Source: Chrysophaeum taylorii | Taxonomy: Eukaryota > Sar > Pelagophyceae > Pelagomonadales > Pelagomonadaceae | Assembly (NCBI GenBank): GCA_029834535.1 | Contig: JAQMWT010000356.1 | Span: forward strand, 172,401 to 236,400 | DNA: 64,000 bases | Reading direction: 5' to 3' | Part shown: piece by piece, positions 37,352-46,412 of the stretch | How positions within the stretch are numbered: the stretch's first letter is position 1 | Layout: each line of letters opens with the position of its first letter | Notes under the pieces: generated by a model | Told to the model about the DNA's origin: nothing | Databases searched by the model: none | What the model saw: only the letters and a program-made list of their open reading frames with translations | Translations under genes and position numbers: made by a program

Positions 37352-38212
37352 ACCCTAATTGTTGTTTCTTTCCACTTCAAACACACCACAACATCCTCTG
37401 TTTGCTTGCCCGCCCTTGCGGAGGCGGCCAAGGGCACCCTCCAAAATATTGCCAACACCCCCGCCGATATCGCGATGCGACACGAAACCGGATGTTGCCC
37501 TGGGATGCGCGCGAGTCACTCACCGCCCGTCATCTTCGCGTGCCGCCGCCGCCGCCGCCGCCGGGGAGAAGCGCATCCCCGACACCACATTATCAGGGGT
37601 CCGTCCTTCCTGCCTTCCTTCCTTCATTGGGCAGCGGCCAGATCACCTCGAGGAGGTTGACGACGCGGCTGTCGCAACCTGCGCGCTACTCTGGGAGGAG
37701 CGACCCGCGCCACCGCCTTTATCATCCATCGGGTGCCCGTAGACAACAAACTTCGAGGAGGTTGACGACGACGCGGCCGTCGCAGCGACTCGCGCCTCCG
37801 ACACCACCACCACAGGTGCCAATAGACAACGACTTCGAGGAGGCTGACGATATGCGGCTGTCGCAACCCGCGCCCTTGGATGGAGGAGCGACCCGCGCTG
37901 GCACCTTTTGCGGCACCACCGCCATCACTGCTCATCGGCCGCTCCAGGAGGAGGCTTTGAGTCCGAGACTCAAAAAGCAGCGCCGCCACCAACAACAACC
38001 CAACCGGATGATGATGATGATGATGATGATGATGCTTTCGCTTCTCCTTCTCGCCGCTTTATCCGGCGGCGGCGCAAACAACGCTTCAAGCCGTGACAGA
38101 CATCCAGAGGCAAGACGATCGAGACAAACATTCATCACAAGAGACTTTTTGTACGTAAGTTGAACGCACGAAGCACGCACGGAGGGTAAGGAATGAGAAT
38201 AAAGGGTTAGGG
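37352..38212. other. Interval with degenerate repeats and a small signal-peptide-like frame
   Basis: Three diverged copies of a unit around TTCGAGGAGG(T/C)TGACGA followed by GCGGC(T/C)GTCGCA occur near 37647-37680, 37754-37785 and 37833-37865. They could be relics of a repeat protein (FEEVDDDAAVA in one frame). A small frame at 38008-38163 is described separately. Confidence 0.5.
38008..38163 (+). CDS. Small frame with poly-Met and signal-peptide-like start (doubtful)
   Basis: 51 codons starting in a (ATG)9 array, then LSLLLLAALSGGGANNASS, which resembles a secretory signal peptide with a cleavage site. It ends beside a consensus splice donor GTAAGT at 38155-38160, so it could be a first exon, but I cannot find the partner. 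It may equally be a microsatellite accident upstream of NF-YC. Confidence 0.2.
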   Translation: MMMMMMMMMLSLLLLAALSGGGANNASSRDRHPEARRSRQTFITRDFLYVS

Positions 38213-38731
38213 ATGGAGGAGGCGAGCGTCGAACAACTCCTTGAAGAGCAACGCGAGGAGATCGCGGGTCTCGACGCGACAAAGACGGACTTCCGAAGCC
38301 TCGAGCTGCCCCTGGCGCGCATCAAGAAGATCATGAAGATGGAGGACGAGATTCAGGGCGAGTTGGGTGGCCGGCGGTGCATGGTATCGTCGGAGGCGCC
38401 GGTTCTCTTCGCCAAGGCTTGCGAAATTTTTATTTTGGAGCTGACTGCGCGGGCCTGGACCCAGACGGAGCTGAATAAGAGGCGAACGCTCCAGCGAGCG
38501 GACGTCGCCGTCGCTGTATCTAGAAGCGACATGTACGACTTCCTCATCGACGTCGTACCGCGAGAGGGGACGACCGAGATCACGCCAAAGCCAGACGATA
38601 ACTGGCAGCGCCGCGTCGCCCAGCATGTCTTCTTCAACCCCGCCCTCGCCCAGCGACTTGTCTCCTCCGCGAAGAGAGACGCGGCGGGCGACGAGGATCA
38701 CAACTCCAAGAAGCGCGCAAAGACGGAATAA
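38213..38731 (+). CDS. NF-YC: NF-YC (CBF-C/HAP5) transcription factor subunit
   Basis: 172 residues. The histone-fold domain (about 32-118) is strongly conserved: LPLARIKKIMKMEDEI, SSEAPVLFAKACEIFILEL, RAWTQTELNKRRTLQRADVA and DMYDFLIDVVPRE. NF-YC pairs with NF-YB through this fold, and with NF-YA the trimer binds CCAAT boxes in promoters. A basic KKRAK motif near the C-terminus may serve nuclear import. The start codon directly follows GGGTTAGGG. Confidence 0.96.
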   Translation: MEEASVEQLLEEQREEIAGLDATKTDFRSLELPLARIKKIMKMEDEIQGELGGRRCMVSSEAPVLFAKACEIFILELTARAWTQTELNKRRTLQRADVAVAVSRSDMYDFLIDVVPREGTTEITPKPDDNWQRRVAQHVFFNPALAQRLVSSAKRDAAGDEDHNSKKRAKTE

Positions 38732-38783
38732 CCTTGTTTGTTTAACAAACATCCCATATGGGGAAAAAAAAACGGAGAGGTCC

Positions 38784-39152
38784 TCATGTTGTCCCTAGAG
38801 GAGGAGGAGGAGGAGGAGGAGGAGGAGGAGGGGGTGGTGCGTCGAAGAATCGCGGCGACGCGACGACGACTTTCGGGCGCTTTGGGTCTGGGTGGACACC
38901 GCCGATCTCCGTGGGGAGCGGGGGCGCGGGCATGGGGGTCGGGGGATCGAGGCCGTAGGAGGTCGCCGTGTTGGCCTGGCGATCGTGCATTCGCTTCAGG
39001 AATGCGGCGCGGCGCTTCTCCATTGTGGCCATCGCGAGCTGCCGCTGCGCGAATGTTTCCTGAAAACTGACGCAGGTGCCCTCGCACTCGTCGAGGCTGC
39101 GTTCGACCGCGGCCAACCGCTGCGCGAGCAAGGCGTCGTCGTCCATCATCAT
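38784..39152 (-). CDS. Small coiled-coil, proline-rich protein, unknown
   Basis: 122 residues from an ATG in a run of three ATG codons. Residues 7-60 are helical and amphipathic (LLAQRLAAVERSLDECEGTC, QRQLAMATMEKRRAAFLKRM). The second half is Pro-rich and ends in a 13-Pro run encoded by a (GGA/CCT)n array. No known family is recognised. It ends 52 bp from the NF-YC stop and diverges from the ubiquitin-like gene. Confidence 0.6.
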   Translation of the reverse strand: MMMDDDALLAQRLAAVERSLDECEGTCVSFQETFAQRQLAMATMEKRRAAFLKRMHDRQANTATSYGLDPPTPMPAPPLPTEIGGVHPDPKRPKVVVASPRFFDAPPPPPPPPPPPPPLGTT

Positions 39153-39272
39153 CCCATCGACGTGTCTTGATTATTTATTTGATGATCAAACGAATGGCCA
39201 CGAATTCCTATTAGGACAACTCTTGTTTTTCGGGCACTTTGTCCTATCATGATCGAGGGTTAGGATAATATA

Positions 39273-39800
39273 ATGGAATCGAAGACCGTCCGCATCCTGA
39301 GCGTCAGCGGTGCGGCCAAGGAAGTGAGCGTGGTGGGGTCGCGCGTGTCGTCGCTGATGGAAGCCGTCGAGGAGGCGTTCGGGGTGGCCCCCGCGCGCCA
39401 ACGTCTCATATGTTCTGGCCGAATCATGCGCCCCGATGACCTCCTGAGCGCCTATGCGCTCAACGGAACGATCCATCTCTTCCCAAGGACAGAACCAGCA
39501 GTACCCCTGCGCCGACGAGAGAGTCCCCCCGAGGACTACCTCCTCGAAAGCGGCGCCGCCGGCGGCGGCGGCGGCGTCTTCGCCCTCGAGGAAGTCGATA
39601 TTGGAAGTCCCCGCGAATTTCTTTGGGGCTTCGTTATGGGGTTTGTCCTCGGCTTTATCATGCTCCTCTACCTCTGGGAGCGCTCCGTCTCCTATCGCCA
39701 AAAAATGGGCATCCTCGCCGGCGCGACGGCCCAGCTCTTCGTCAAATACGTTCATTCCGGCTGGATCGCCGCCCAGGCCCAACCCCCTCCGGGAGACTAA
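39273..39800 (+). CDS. Ubiquitin-fold membrane protein, Dsc3/DUF2407-like
   Basis: 175 residues. An N-terminal ubiquitin-like fold (about 5-72: VRILSVSGAAKEVSVVGSRV, RQRLICSGRIMRPDDLLSAY) is followed by a Gly-rich linker and a C-terminal block with WGFVMGFVLGFIMLLYLWER (about 118-137) and YRQKMGILAGATAQLFVKYV, two membrane-embedded helices. This order and the LGF...LW...RRK-GI pattern match subunit 3 of the Golgi/ER Dsc E3 ubiquitin ligase in fungi. Assignment is by pattern recognition only; a TMUB-like protein is the alternative. Confidence 0.7.
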   Translation: MESKTVRILSVSGAAKEVSVVGSRVSSLMEAVEEAFGVAPARQRLICSGRIMRPDDLLSAYALNGTIHLFPRTEPAVPLRRRESPPEDYLLESGAAGGGGGVFALEEVDIGSPREFLWGFVMGFVLGFIMLLYLWERSVSYRQKMGILAGATAQLFVKYVHSGWIAAQAQPPPGD

Positions 39801-39829
39801 CATATTTAACGGACCTTCTTTTTGTCCAC

Positions 39830-39866
39830 AAGAAAGAAAGAAAAGAAAAGAAAAGAAAAGAAAAGA
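39830..39866. repeat. (AAAAG)n / (AAAG)n microsatellite before the U-box gene
   Basis: Purine-only array ending 3 bp before the ATG at 39870, thus in the 5' untranslated region. Confidence 0.9.
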
Positions 39867-39869
39867 ACG

Positions 39870-42252
39870 ATGTTGGAGGTCTTGTGCCAGGAGGTTGCGA
39901 CTATCCAACGCACGTACCTCGAGGTCGGGGTCCTGAAGAAGGGGTGCAAGGAGGTGCGGAACCTCGCCGAGACCCTGGGGGACGTCTTTAAATTTTTGAT
40001 CCAGACCGAACAAAACTCAAAGATCTCGCTGGGCGCCTTCCACGATGCTCTCACCGATATCAACGCCGTCTTCGAGGTCTGCGCGAACGACAAGACCCGC
40101 GCCATCCTCTTTTCCACAACATACCTCGCCAAGCTCCGCGCGGCAACCTCGCAGATCTATGACGCGCTCGTCGTCTTAGAAACGCGAGTTTCTTCGTCTT
40201 CGTACGTACCGAGATTGTCGAGAGAAATTCGCGACGCGATGCAAGAAGCTCGGGCGGTGCGTCTCCTCGCCGTGTCCGACGACGACATTATTCGCGATTT
40301 CCAAGACATCGACACCTTGGTCGCCACACTCCGAGCGCATCGAATCGACGAGGGCGACGCCAAGCGCGAGCTCTTGGCTATACGGCGCGACCGAGATGTC
40401 CTCCTCGCCGACAGCAGCTTCAAGGACCATGCGCTCCTCGAACGCCTGTGCCACGCGACTCCTCCTGCATTTCCGGAACACTTCATCTGCCCGATCACGA
40501 AAGAGGTCATGCGCGACCCGGTCTTGCTGCTTACCGACGCGGGCCGCTCTTACGACCGCCTGCCCCTCGAGGAACATCTGCGGCTCCAGCCGCACCGCGA
40601 CCCGCTCACCGGCGCCGACTTTCCCGAGCCCCTCCGCTACGGACCGAACCGAAGCCTCAAGGCAGCCATCGACCAGTGGCGCGCGGCTCAAAAAACCGAG
40701 ACGTCGTCGGTTCGTCGTCGTTCCGAAGAATGTCCTCCCGACGACGACGACGACGACGCAGCTCATGCCCGGGTGCGCTGCCGCCAATCAATCATTGATG
40801 TCATTCTCTCAGGATGAGGTCGCGATCGACTCGCTGGTTCGCATGCTGCGGCTGAGCAATCGGGAACGCGAGAAGGCGGCCAAAGCGCTCGCGATGCTCG
40901 CGCGCGACGGCGAAAGCAACGCGATAGCAGCTATCGCGAGCGCGGGGGGCATTCCGCCGCTCGTCGCGCTCGCGAACGCCGGGAGCAACGAGGCGAAAAC
41001 CTGGGCGGGGTGCGCGCTCGCGAACCTCGCCTCGCGCGACGCGGAAACGCGCGTCGCGGTCTCGCGAGCCGGAGGCGTTCGCGCGCTCGCGGCGCTCGTG
41101 GCTTCGGGTACGGTCGAGGCTAAAGAGGAGGCGGCGCGGGGTCTGGCGAGCCTCGCCTCGCACGGTCCCGACGAGGCCGCGGCGATCGTGCGCGCCGGGG
41201 GCATTCCCCCCCTCGTCGCGCTCGCGAGCGACGGCGGTAAAAGCGTCGGTCTAACGGCCGCGTTCGCGCTCGCCAACGTCGCCTCGAACGATAAATCCGC
41301 CGCCGCCGCCGCCGGCATCGTCCCGCCGCTGGTCGCGCTCGCCTTTCACGGAAGGACCGACGACGCGAAAGAAAAGGCGGCCGGCGCTCTCCGGAACCTC
41401 GCGTCGAACGACGAGGACTCGAGGGTCGCCATCGTCGAGGCGGGCGGGATTTCGGCGCTCGTCGCGCTCGCCACCAGCGGGAGCACAGAGGCGAAAGAAC
41501 AAGCTGCGGCGGCGGTCGCGAGCCTCGCCGTGGACCCCGAGACTCGCGGCGCGATCGCGAACGCCGGAACCATACCGGCACTCGTGACGCTCGTCAACGT
41601 CGGAACAGACGAGGCCAAAGCTCGGGCCGCGATCGCTCTTTCGAACCTCGCCTGGAACAACGCAAACAACAAGGTCGCGATCGCGCGCGAAGGCGGCATC
41701 CTGGTGCTGGTCGCGTTGGTGGCGAATTCCGGATCGGAGGAGAGCGCTAAGGTGGCGGGCGCCCGGGCCCTCACGAACCTCGCCTCGAACAACGCGGACA
41801 ACAAGGTCGCGATCGCGCGCGCGGGCGGCATCCCTCCTCTCGTCGCGCTCGCGAAAGGAGGCGGGCGAGAAGCGAAACTAGGAGGGGCCTGGGCGCTCTC
41901 GATGCTCGCGAACAACGCCGAAAACAGGGTCGCGATCGCCTCCGCCGGAGGCATTCCAGTCCTCGTGTCCCTCGCGGCCGCCGGAACAGACGAGGAAAAG
42001 GAGAAAGCCGCGGCGGGCCTCCGGAACCTGGCGTGGAAAAACGCGGAGAATCAGGTCGCGATATCGCGCGCCGGGGGTATCCCGGTTCTCGTCGCTCTCG
42101 CCAACGCGGCGACGACGACAGACGCAGCCAAAAGGGCCGCCGCCTGCGCTCTGGTCAACCTCGTCCGGAACAATCCGGACAACCAGGTCGCGGTCGCGCG
42201 GGCGGGCGCGATTTCGATAGTCGCCCCGATCCTCGAAGATCTCTCGAGATCT

Positions 42253-42288
<36 letters not shown>

Positions 42289-42291
42289 TAG
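39870..42291 (+). CDS. U-box/armadillo-repeat E3 ubiquitin ligase (two exons)
   Basis: Two overlapping frames join into one gene if 40773-40812 is spliced out. The donor is GGTGCG, the acceptor is TTCTCTCAG, the length is 40 nt, and the junction falls between codons (exon 1 has exactly 301 codons). Residues 1-190 are helical (PUB N-terminal-like). The U-box is at about 201-270 (PEHFICPITKEVMRDPVLLL, then DPLTGADFPEPL). About 490 residues of armadillo repeats follow (units such as VAIARAGGIPPLVALAKGGG), ending in poly-Ser from a (GTC)n array. The predicted 793-residue product matches plant-type PUB-ARM ligases, in which the U-box binds E2 and ARM repeats bind substrate. Without splicing these would be two overlapping genes. 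Confidence 0.85.
40773..40812 (+). other. Predicted 40-nt intron
   Basis: GT at 40773-40774 and AG at 40811-40812 with a pyrimidine-rich TCATTCTCTCAG acceptor. Removal restores the frame between U-box and ARM parts. It also removes the stop codon at the end of the U-box frame. Confidence 0.6.
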
Positions 42292-42392
42292 GAGAGAGAG
42301 GGCACATCCATCCATCCATCCATCCATCAGATCGAGGTCATGGATGCGTCCACGATTCGGGGGGTAAGGGAAGCGCGAGGGTCGGTGGTATC

Positions 42393-43160
42393 ATGTTGTT
42401 CAAGAAGACGAAGATCTTGTTGGCGGTGTTCGCGTTGAGCAGCAGCGAGGCGTTCGTCGTCGTCGTTGTACCGCAGGTCCGAGCGAGGAGTCGATTGCGT
42501 GCCGCAAGGGACGAGGTGTCGTCGGCTTTGGATGCGCTGGACAAGGAGATCGAAGCGAAGCGGCGATTGGAGGTAAGCTTGATGCGCGAGCTGGACAGTG
42601 CTTTGGGGGAGGCGATGCAGGCGGAGGCCCTCGCCCGCGGAGCCAAGGCCGACGAAGAATCGGCGCGAGCGAAGGCGTCCGGAGCGATGAAGGAGGCGGA
42701 AGCCAAGGCGGCGCGGGCGGCGGAGGAGACGATCCGACCGGCCAAGGCCGTGCTGTTGGCGGCCGAGGCGGAGGAGGCCGCCGCGAGGGAGGCGACGCAG
42801 GCGCAGGTCCGCGATGTGACGAAGCGCGACCGCGAGCAGTGGGCAGTTGCAGATTCTCGCGCGAAACGCGACAGAGCGGAGATCGAGGAGGTGAAATCAA
42901 ATCGAAGTGCCGAGATCGCCGAGGTCGAGACTAGAGCGAGCGCCGAAATTTCGGGTCTTCTCGAGGCCCTCGCGGAAAGCAACAAGGAGAAGGGGAAGAA
43001 CACGGACTCCTTCGGACTTTCGGTTGGATTTGCCGGCATAGCGGGCGCGGCCTTCGCGTCGCACCAACTGAGGCTCCCCTTCCTCGTCTCGGGCCTCGGT
43101 GGCCTCGCCTGCGTGGCGCTCTTTCTCGTCTTCGGGACCACCACCTTTACCAGAGACTAG
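42393..43160 (+). CDS. Predicted plastid-targeted coiled-coil membrane protein
   Basis: 255 residues from the ATG at 42393. Residues 1-21 form a signal peptide ending SSSEAF, followed by VVVVV and an Arg-rich, acid-free stretch (PQVRARSRLRAAR). This is the bipartite ochrophyte plastid presequence. Residues about 40-195 are an Ala/Glu/Arg coiled coil. The C-terminus has two hydrophobic segments (about 205-222, VGFAGIAGAAFASH; 227-247, FLVSGLGGLACVALFLVFG). Function unknown; anchoring to a plastid membrane is inferred. It starts about 100 bp after the U-box gene. Confidence 0.75.
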   Translation: MLFKKTKILLAVFALSSSEAFVVVVVPQVRARSRLRAARDEVSSALDALDKEIEAKRRLEVSLMRELDSALGEAMQAEALARGAKADEESARAKASGAMKEAEAKAARAAEETIRPAKAVLLAAEAEEAAAREATQAQVRDVTKRDREQWAVADSRAKRDRAEIEEVKSNRSAEIAEVETRASAEISGLLEALAESNKEKGKNTDSFGLSVGFAGIAGAAFASHQLRLPFLVSGLGGLACVALFLVFGTTTFTRD

Positions 43161-43228
43161 AGGCGTGGCGGATACGAAAAAAAAAAATCAAAATCTCTCT
43201 CTCTCTCTCTCTCTATAAAAGAGTAGTA

Positions 43229-44704
43229 ATGGCGAACTTGTCCAAGGAGGAGGAGGAGGAGGGGAAGGAGGCGCGGCGCGTCTGGGAGGCCGTGGTGGCG
43301 TTCTTCGCGCGCGGGAAACTTCCCGCGAGCGAGCAGGAGGTGTACGCCGGGACGAGCCTGACGAAGACGCAGGTTGTCTGCGGTGTCGCCGAGCTTCGAC
43401 GCGCTCAGGTGCTGAAGGCTGCGAGCCACAAGGCGAGCCTCAAGTCGTGCGAGGAGGAGATGGAGGTGGTGGCGTCGAAAGACATCGCGACCGCACGGTC
43501 GCTGACCTCGCTGTCGGGGTCGGTCCCCGAGGAGGCGAAGCGACTCGCGGAGCAGTGCGGGTTCGAAGAGATCGTAGAGAGATGGGACCTCCAGACGTCT
43601 CAGGCGGCCAAGACGTGGGTCTGGAACATCTCGCAGACCCTTCCTTTTTCGGATGCCCTCTTCAGCCTCGCGCGCGAGGGTCGATTTCAGGAGGTCGACG
43701 CCAAGTGTTCCGACGCGGTCGCCGCGACTCTGAGAGCTTGGTGCTACTACAAGAGCGAGGACTGGCTCGAGCGCCGACGCAAACGGGCGCGCGGCTTCGA
43801 CGACCGCCAGATCCGGACCGTCGCGCACGCGTTGGACCAGCTTCTCGAGGACGATCGGGCACGTTGGCTCGCCGAGCTCGCCGACGACGACGACGACCTC
43901 GGCGACGAGAGATTAGGTTTAGACGACCGCAAGTCGAGGGAGCTCGATGCGGAGCCTCACTTGCGCCAGCTCGCGCTCGCGCTACGCCGCCGCACGTCCC
44001 TAGCGGTCCGCAAGATGCTCGTCAAGCACGGCGTCCTCGAAGAGGAAATAGACGAGGTGGAGAAGGCCGTTCGCCGCGACGAGGAGGACGACGAGGAGGA
44101 GGACGACGACGACGACGCTTTTCTGAGAGACGCTCTGGCTGATCTGGTGGCCCGCGACGTCCCACAGGTCGAGAGCGACCGCCTCATCCCGGGTACCTCC
44201 GCCCAGCAGTACGCGGCGCGCGCGAGGCGGCGCCCGGGCAAACACAAACGGTCGGGTCGTGCCCAGACGCTCTCGTCGAGGACCAGGAAGATCACCGACA
44301 AGCGCTGCTTCGACGTCAACCCCGCCGACGCCTGGCACCCCCTCGCCGCCCGCACGACCCCGGTCCCCTGGACCCGCGTCGTCGAGAACCTGAACGTCGC
44401 GCCGCCCTCGAGTAGCCTCGACAGCCCCACGCTCCAACCGCGTTCTCCGCGCCACGCCAAAGGGACCAAAGCACCACCAGTCCCTAAGCTCGAGCTCCCG
44501 GCGGCCCTCTTTCCCTCGTCCCACCTCCCTGCCCCCGCCGTCCGTCGCCTAAAGTCGCCCTACGACGTCCACGATGCCGCATCCGTCCGGACGCCCTCTC
44601 CGCTCGACCCGGAAGCGATGCTCCTCTCCCACGACGCGGTCCTCGCCGCGATGAAGACCCGCATCGACAAGCTCGTCCAGGACGCCAAGTCCCCGCGCCG
44701 CTGA
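43229..44704 (+). CDS. Conserved-looking protein of unknown function
   Basis: 491 residues from the ATG at 43229. The N-terminal 70 residues look like a small helical or winged-helix-like domain (RRVWEAVVAFFARGKLP, AGTSLTKTQVVCGVAELRRA). The middle is helical with several Trp residues and acidic tracts. The C-terminal 170 residues are basic, Pro/Ser-rich and probably disordered (RARRRPGKHKRSGRA). There is no signal peptide or membrane segment. I do not recognise the family. A (CT)n array at 43195-43214 lies in the 5' leader. Confidence 0.7.
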   Translation: MANLSKEEEEEGKEARRVWEAVVAFFARGKLPASEQEVYAGTSLTKTQVVCGVAELRRAQVLKAASHKASLKSCEEEMEVVASKDIATARSLTSLSGSVPEEAKRLAEQCGFEEIVERWDLQTSQAAKTWVWNISQTLPFSDALFSLAREGRFQEVDAKCSDAVAATLRAWCYYKSEDWLERRRKRARGFDDRQIRTVAHALDQLLEDDRARWLAELADDDDDLGDERLGLDDRKSRELDAEPHLRQLALALRRRTSLAVRKMLVKHGVLEEEIDEVEKAVRRDEEDDEEEDDDDDAFLRDALADLVARDVPQVESDRLIPGTSAQQYAARARRRPGKHKRSGRAQTLSSRTRKITDKRCFDVNPADAWHPLAARTTPVPWTRVVENLNVAPPSSSLDSPTLQPRSPRHAKGTKAPPVPKLELPAALFPSSHLPAPAVRRLKSPYDVHDAASVRTPSPLDPEAMLLSHDAVLAAMKTRIDKLVQDAKSPRR

Positions 44705-44949
44705 CGGATGATATACTTACTTTTTTGTGCATTTTAGCTTGCGTCGATATTCTGACTACCCCCCATCCATCGTGGACGGGCGGACGGACGGACGGACAGG
44801 CAGCTTTATTTGCCGGCGCCCCCCCCCCTCCCTTGAGGAGGGAGGTAATAATTAGTAAACGGACGTTGCATCACATCCCAAAACAACAACGGAAAGTTGC
44901 AGATACTAATAAATTCCGTTGAGGAGGAGGAGGAACGTCAGTTGTTATT

Positions 44950-45687
44950 ATGAAGTTGCTCGAGAACCCGAGGCTGGCAGCCATGACGGCGTTCTTGACG
45001 GACCGGCCCGTCTCGGAGCGGATCCTGTCGGGTCGCGTGGAGGCGTTTTCCTGCAAGCGCGCGGGAGAAGACAAGAAGCTCTCGAAGAAGCTCGAGGCCC
45101 AGTACAACGACGAACTCGAAACGTCTCCGAGCCAACAGCAGCAGAGTCCGTTGGGGACACTCGAGGACGCCTCGACCCGACGCCTGCTGATCGACCTCAT
45201 CAGCACCATGAACGCAAGCTTTCCGGATCACGACTTTTCGTCCCTGAGGCCGGACCAGTTTACGCGAGCCCATTACCAGGTTGTTTCGAGGTCCATAAAC
45301 CGCCATCTCAGCGAACTCGGGACCGAGGTCCTCGAGGAACTGTGGGCCGCGGCCGAGGAGGCTGTCCAGCTCAACGAGTGCGAAGTGTACTCCTACGTCC
45401 CCGACCTCGACTCGGACCCCTTCAGCGCCGACGGCATAATCTGGAGCTTCAACTACTTCTTTTTTAACAAGTCCCTCAAGCGCATCGTCTACCTCACGTG
45501 CGTCGCGCGGCCCCGATACCGCGAAACAACAACAGCAACAACAAAGGGTGGTCGCGGCGGTGGCGGTGCCGCCACGACACGCGGCGACGACAATGCTGTC
45601 CCTTCGGATGACGATGATGTTGCTGATGATGACATGGCCGCCGCCGCCGCCGTCGACGAGCAGCACTTCCTGGCGGACGACCCCTAG
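44950..45687 (+). CDS. MAF1: MAF1, repressor of RNA polymerase III
   Basis: 245 residues. Conserved MAF1 blocks are clear: MKLLENPRL at the N-terminus, RVEAFSCKRAGEDKKLSKKL (box A), FPDHDFSSLRP, and the C-terminal signature ECEVYSYVPDLDSDPFSADG, then IIWSFNYFFFNKSLKRIVYL. MAF1 binds Pol III under stress or nutrient limitation and shuts down tRNA and 5S transcription; control is by TORC1/PKA phosphorylation in other eukaryotes. The C-terminal tail is Gly/Asp/Ala low complexity. The stop lies 24 bp from the stop of the Rieske gene. Confidence 0.96.
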   Translation: MKLLENPRLAAMTAFLTDRPVSERILSGRVEAFSCKRAGEDKKLSKKLEAQYNDELETSPSQQQQSPLGTLEDASTRRLLIDLISTMNASFPDHDFSSLRPDQFTRAHYQVVSRSINRHLSELGTEVLEELWAAAEEAVQLNECEVYSYVPDLDSDPFSADGIIWSFNYFFFNKSLKRIVYLTCVARPRYRETTTATTKGGRGGGGAATTRGDDNAVPSDDDDVADDDMAAAAAVDEQHFLADDP

Positions 45688-45711
45688 GGTGGGTGGGTGG
45701 TTGAAGAAGAT

Positions 45712-46344
45712 TTAGTTCCACCAGGGCTTGAGGCCGGTGCGGAAGTCCTGCTCGGTCCACGGCGTAAAGATGACCTTGCCGGCATCGTCGGTGACGTGGG
45801 CGAGCGCGAGGGACAACGGGGCCGGTCCGCGGACGACTTTTCCGGTCTGATCGTACTGCGAGCCGTGGCACGGACAGAGGTACTTGTTGGCGGCCTTGTT
45901 CCAGGGCACGACGCAGCCGAGGTGGGTGCATACCGCGTTGATGCCGTAGTCGCGCACGACCTTGCCATCGTCGACGATCAAGTACGTCGCGTCGCCCTTG
46001 AGCCCCTGGACGAGCTCGCGATCGCCAACGTTGTGCGCGCCCAGCCAGCCCTCGAAGGTGATCGCGTCCCCGGCCTTGGTCAACGCCGGCGTCCCCGAGC
46101 CGCCCCCGCCCCCGGTGTTCGGGATAAAGAACAAAATGTAGGGCACGGCGAGACCAGTCACCGCCGGGCCGACGCCGCCGAACAGCAAGATCAGGTTCAT
46201 GATGTTCCGGCGCTCCATGTCCGGCACGAAGGCCCCCTCCTCGACGAGCGCGCGCGTCGGCGCGACCCGGAGCGAGGCGTGCGGCACGGGCGCGAAGGCC
46301 GAGGCGCACCCGACAAGCAGCGCAAGCGCGACCGTAGTAGACAT
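45712..46344 (-). CDS. petC: Cytochrome b6f complex Rieske iron-sulfur protein, plastid targeted
   Basis: 210 residues. The presequence ends with a textbook ASAF cleavage motif (residues 14-17, then [12 protein letters not shown]). A transmembrane anchor with a Gly-rich hinge follows (about 48-85: [25 protein letters not shown]). The [2Fe-2S] domain has CTHLGC (139-144) and CPCHGS (157-162), giving the two Cys and two His cluster ligands and the disulfide pair. The protein carries electrons from plastoquinol to cytochrome f/c6 in the thylakoid. It diverges from the TLC gene across 68 bp. Confidence 0.97.
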   Translation of the reverse strand: MSTTVALALLVGCASAFAPVPHASLRVAPTRALVEEGAFVPDMERRNIMNLILLFGGVGPAVTGLAVPYILFFIPNTGGGGGSGTPALTKAGDAITFEGWLGAHNVGDRELVQGLKGDATYLIVDDGKVVRDYGINAVCTHLGCVVPWNKAANKYLCPCHGSQYDQTGKVVRGPAPLSLALAHVTDDAGKVIFTPWTEQDFRTGLKPWWN

Positions 46345-46412
46345 GATGCTTGATTCAACTGACGTCGTGCTGGGATCGCCGACATCCGTTAAAAAAGCGA
46401 GTCAACGGGATA
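46345..46412. promoter_or_regulatory. Short divergent intergenic region, Rieske / TLC gene
   Basis: 68 bp between start codons. Contains CTGACGTCG (TGACGT at 46360-46365), the core recognised by bZIP factors including the ochrophyte blue-light aureochromes. Position 15 nt before the Rieske ATG is unusually close, so this could be leader sequence. Confidence 0.35.

Noticed and set aside
40396-40797. Extending the ARM frame upstream as its own N-terminus
   Set aside because: That stretch overlaps the U-box coding region in another frame and translates to low-quality sequence; splicing or a start at 40798 is preferable.
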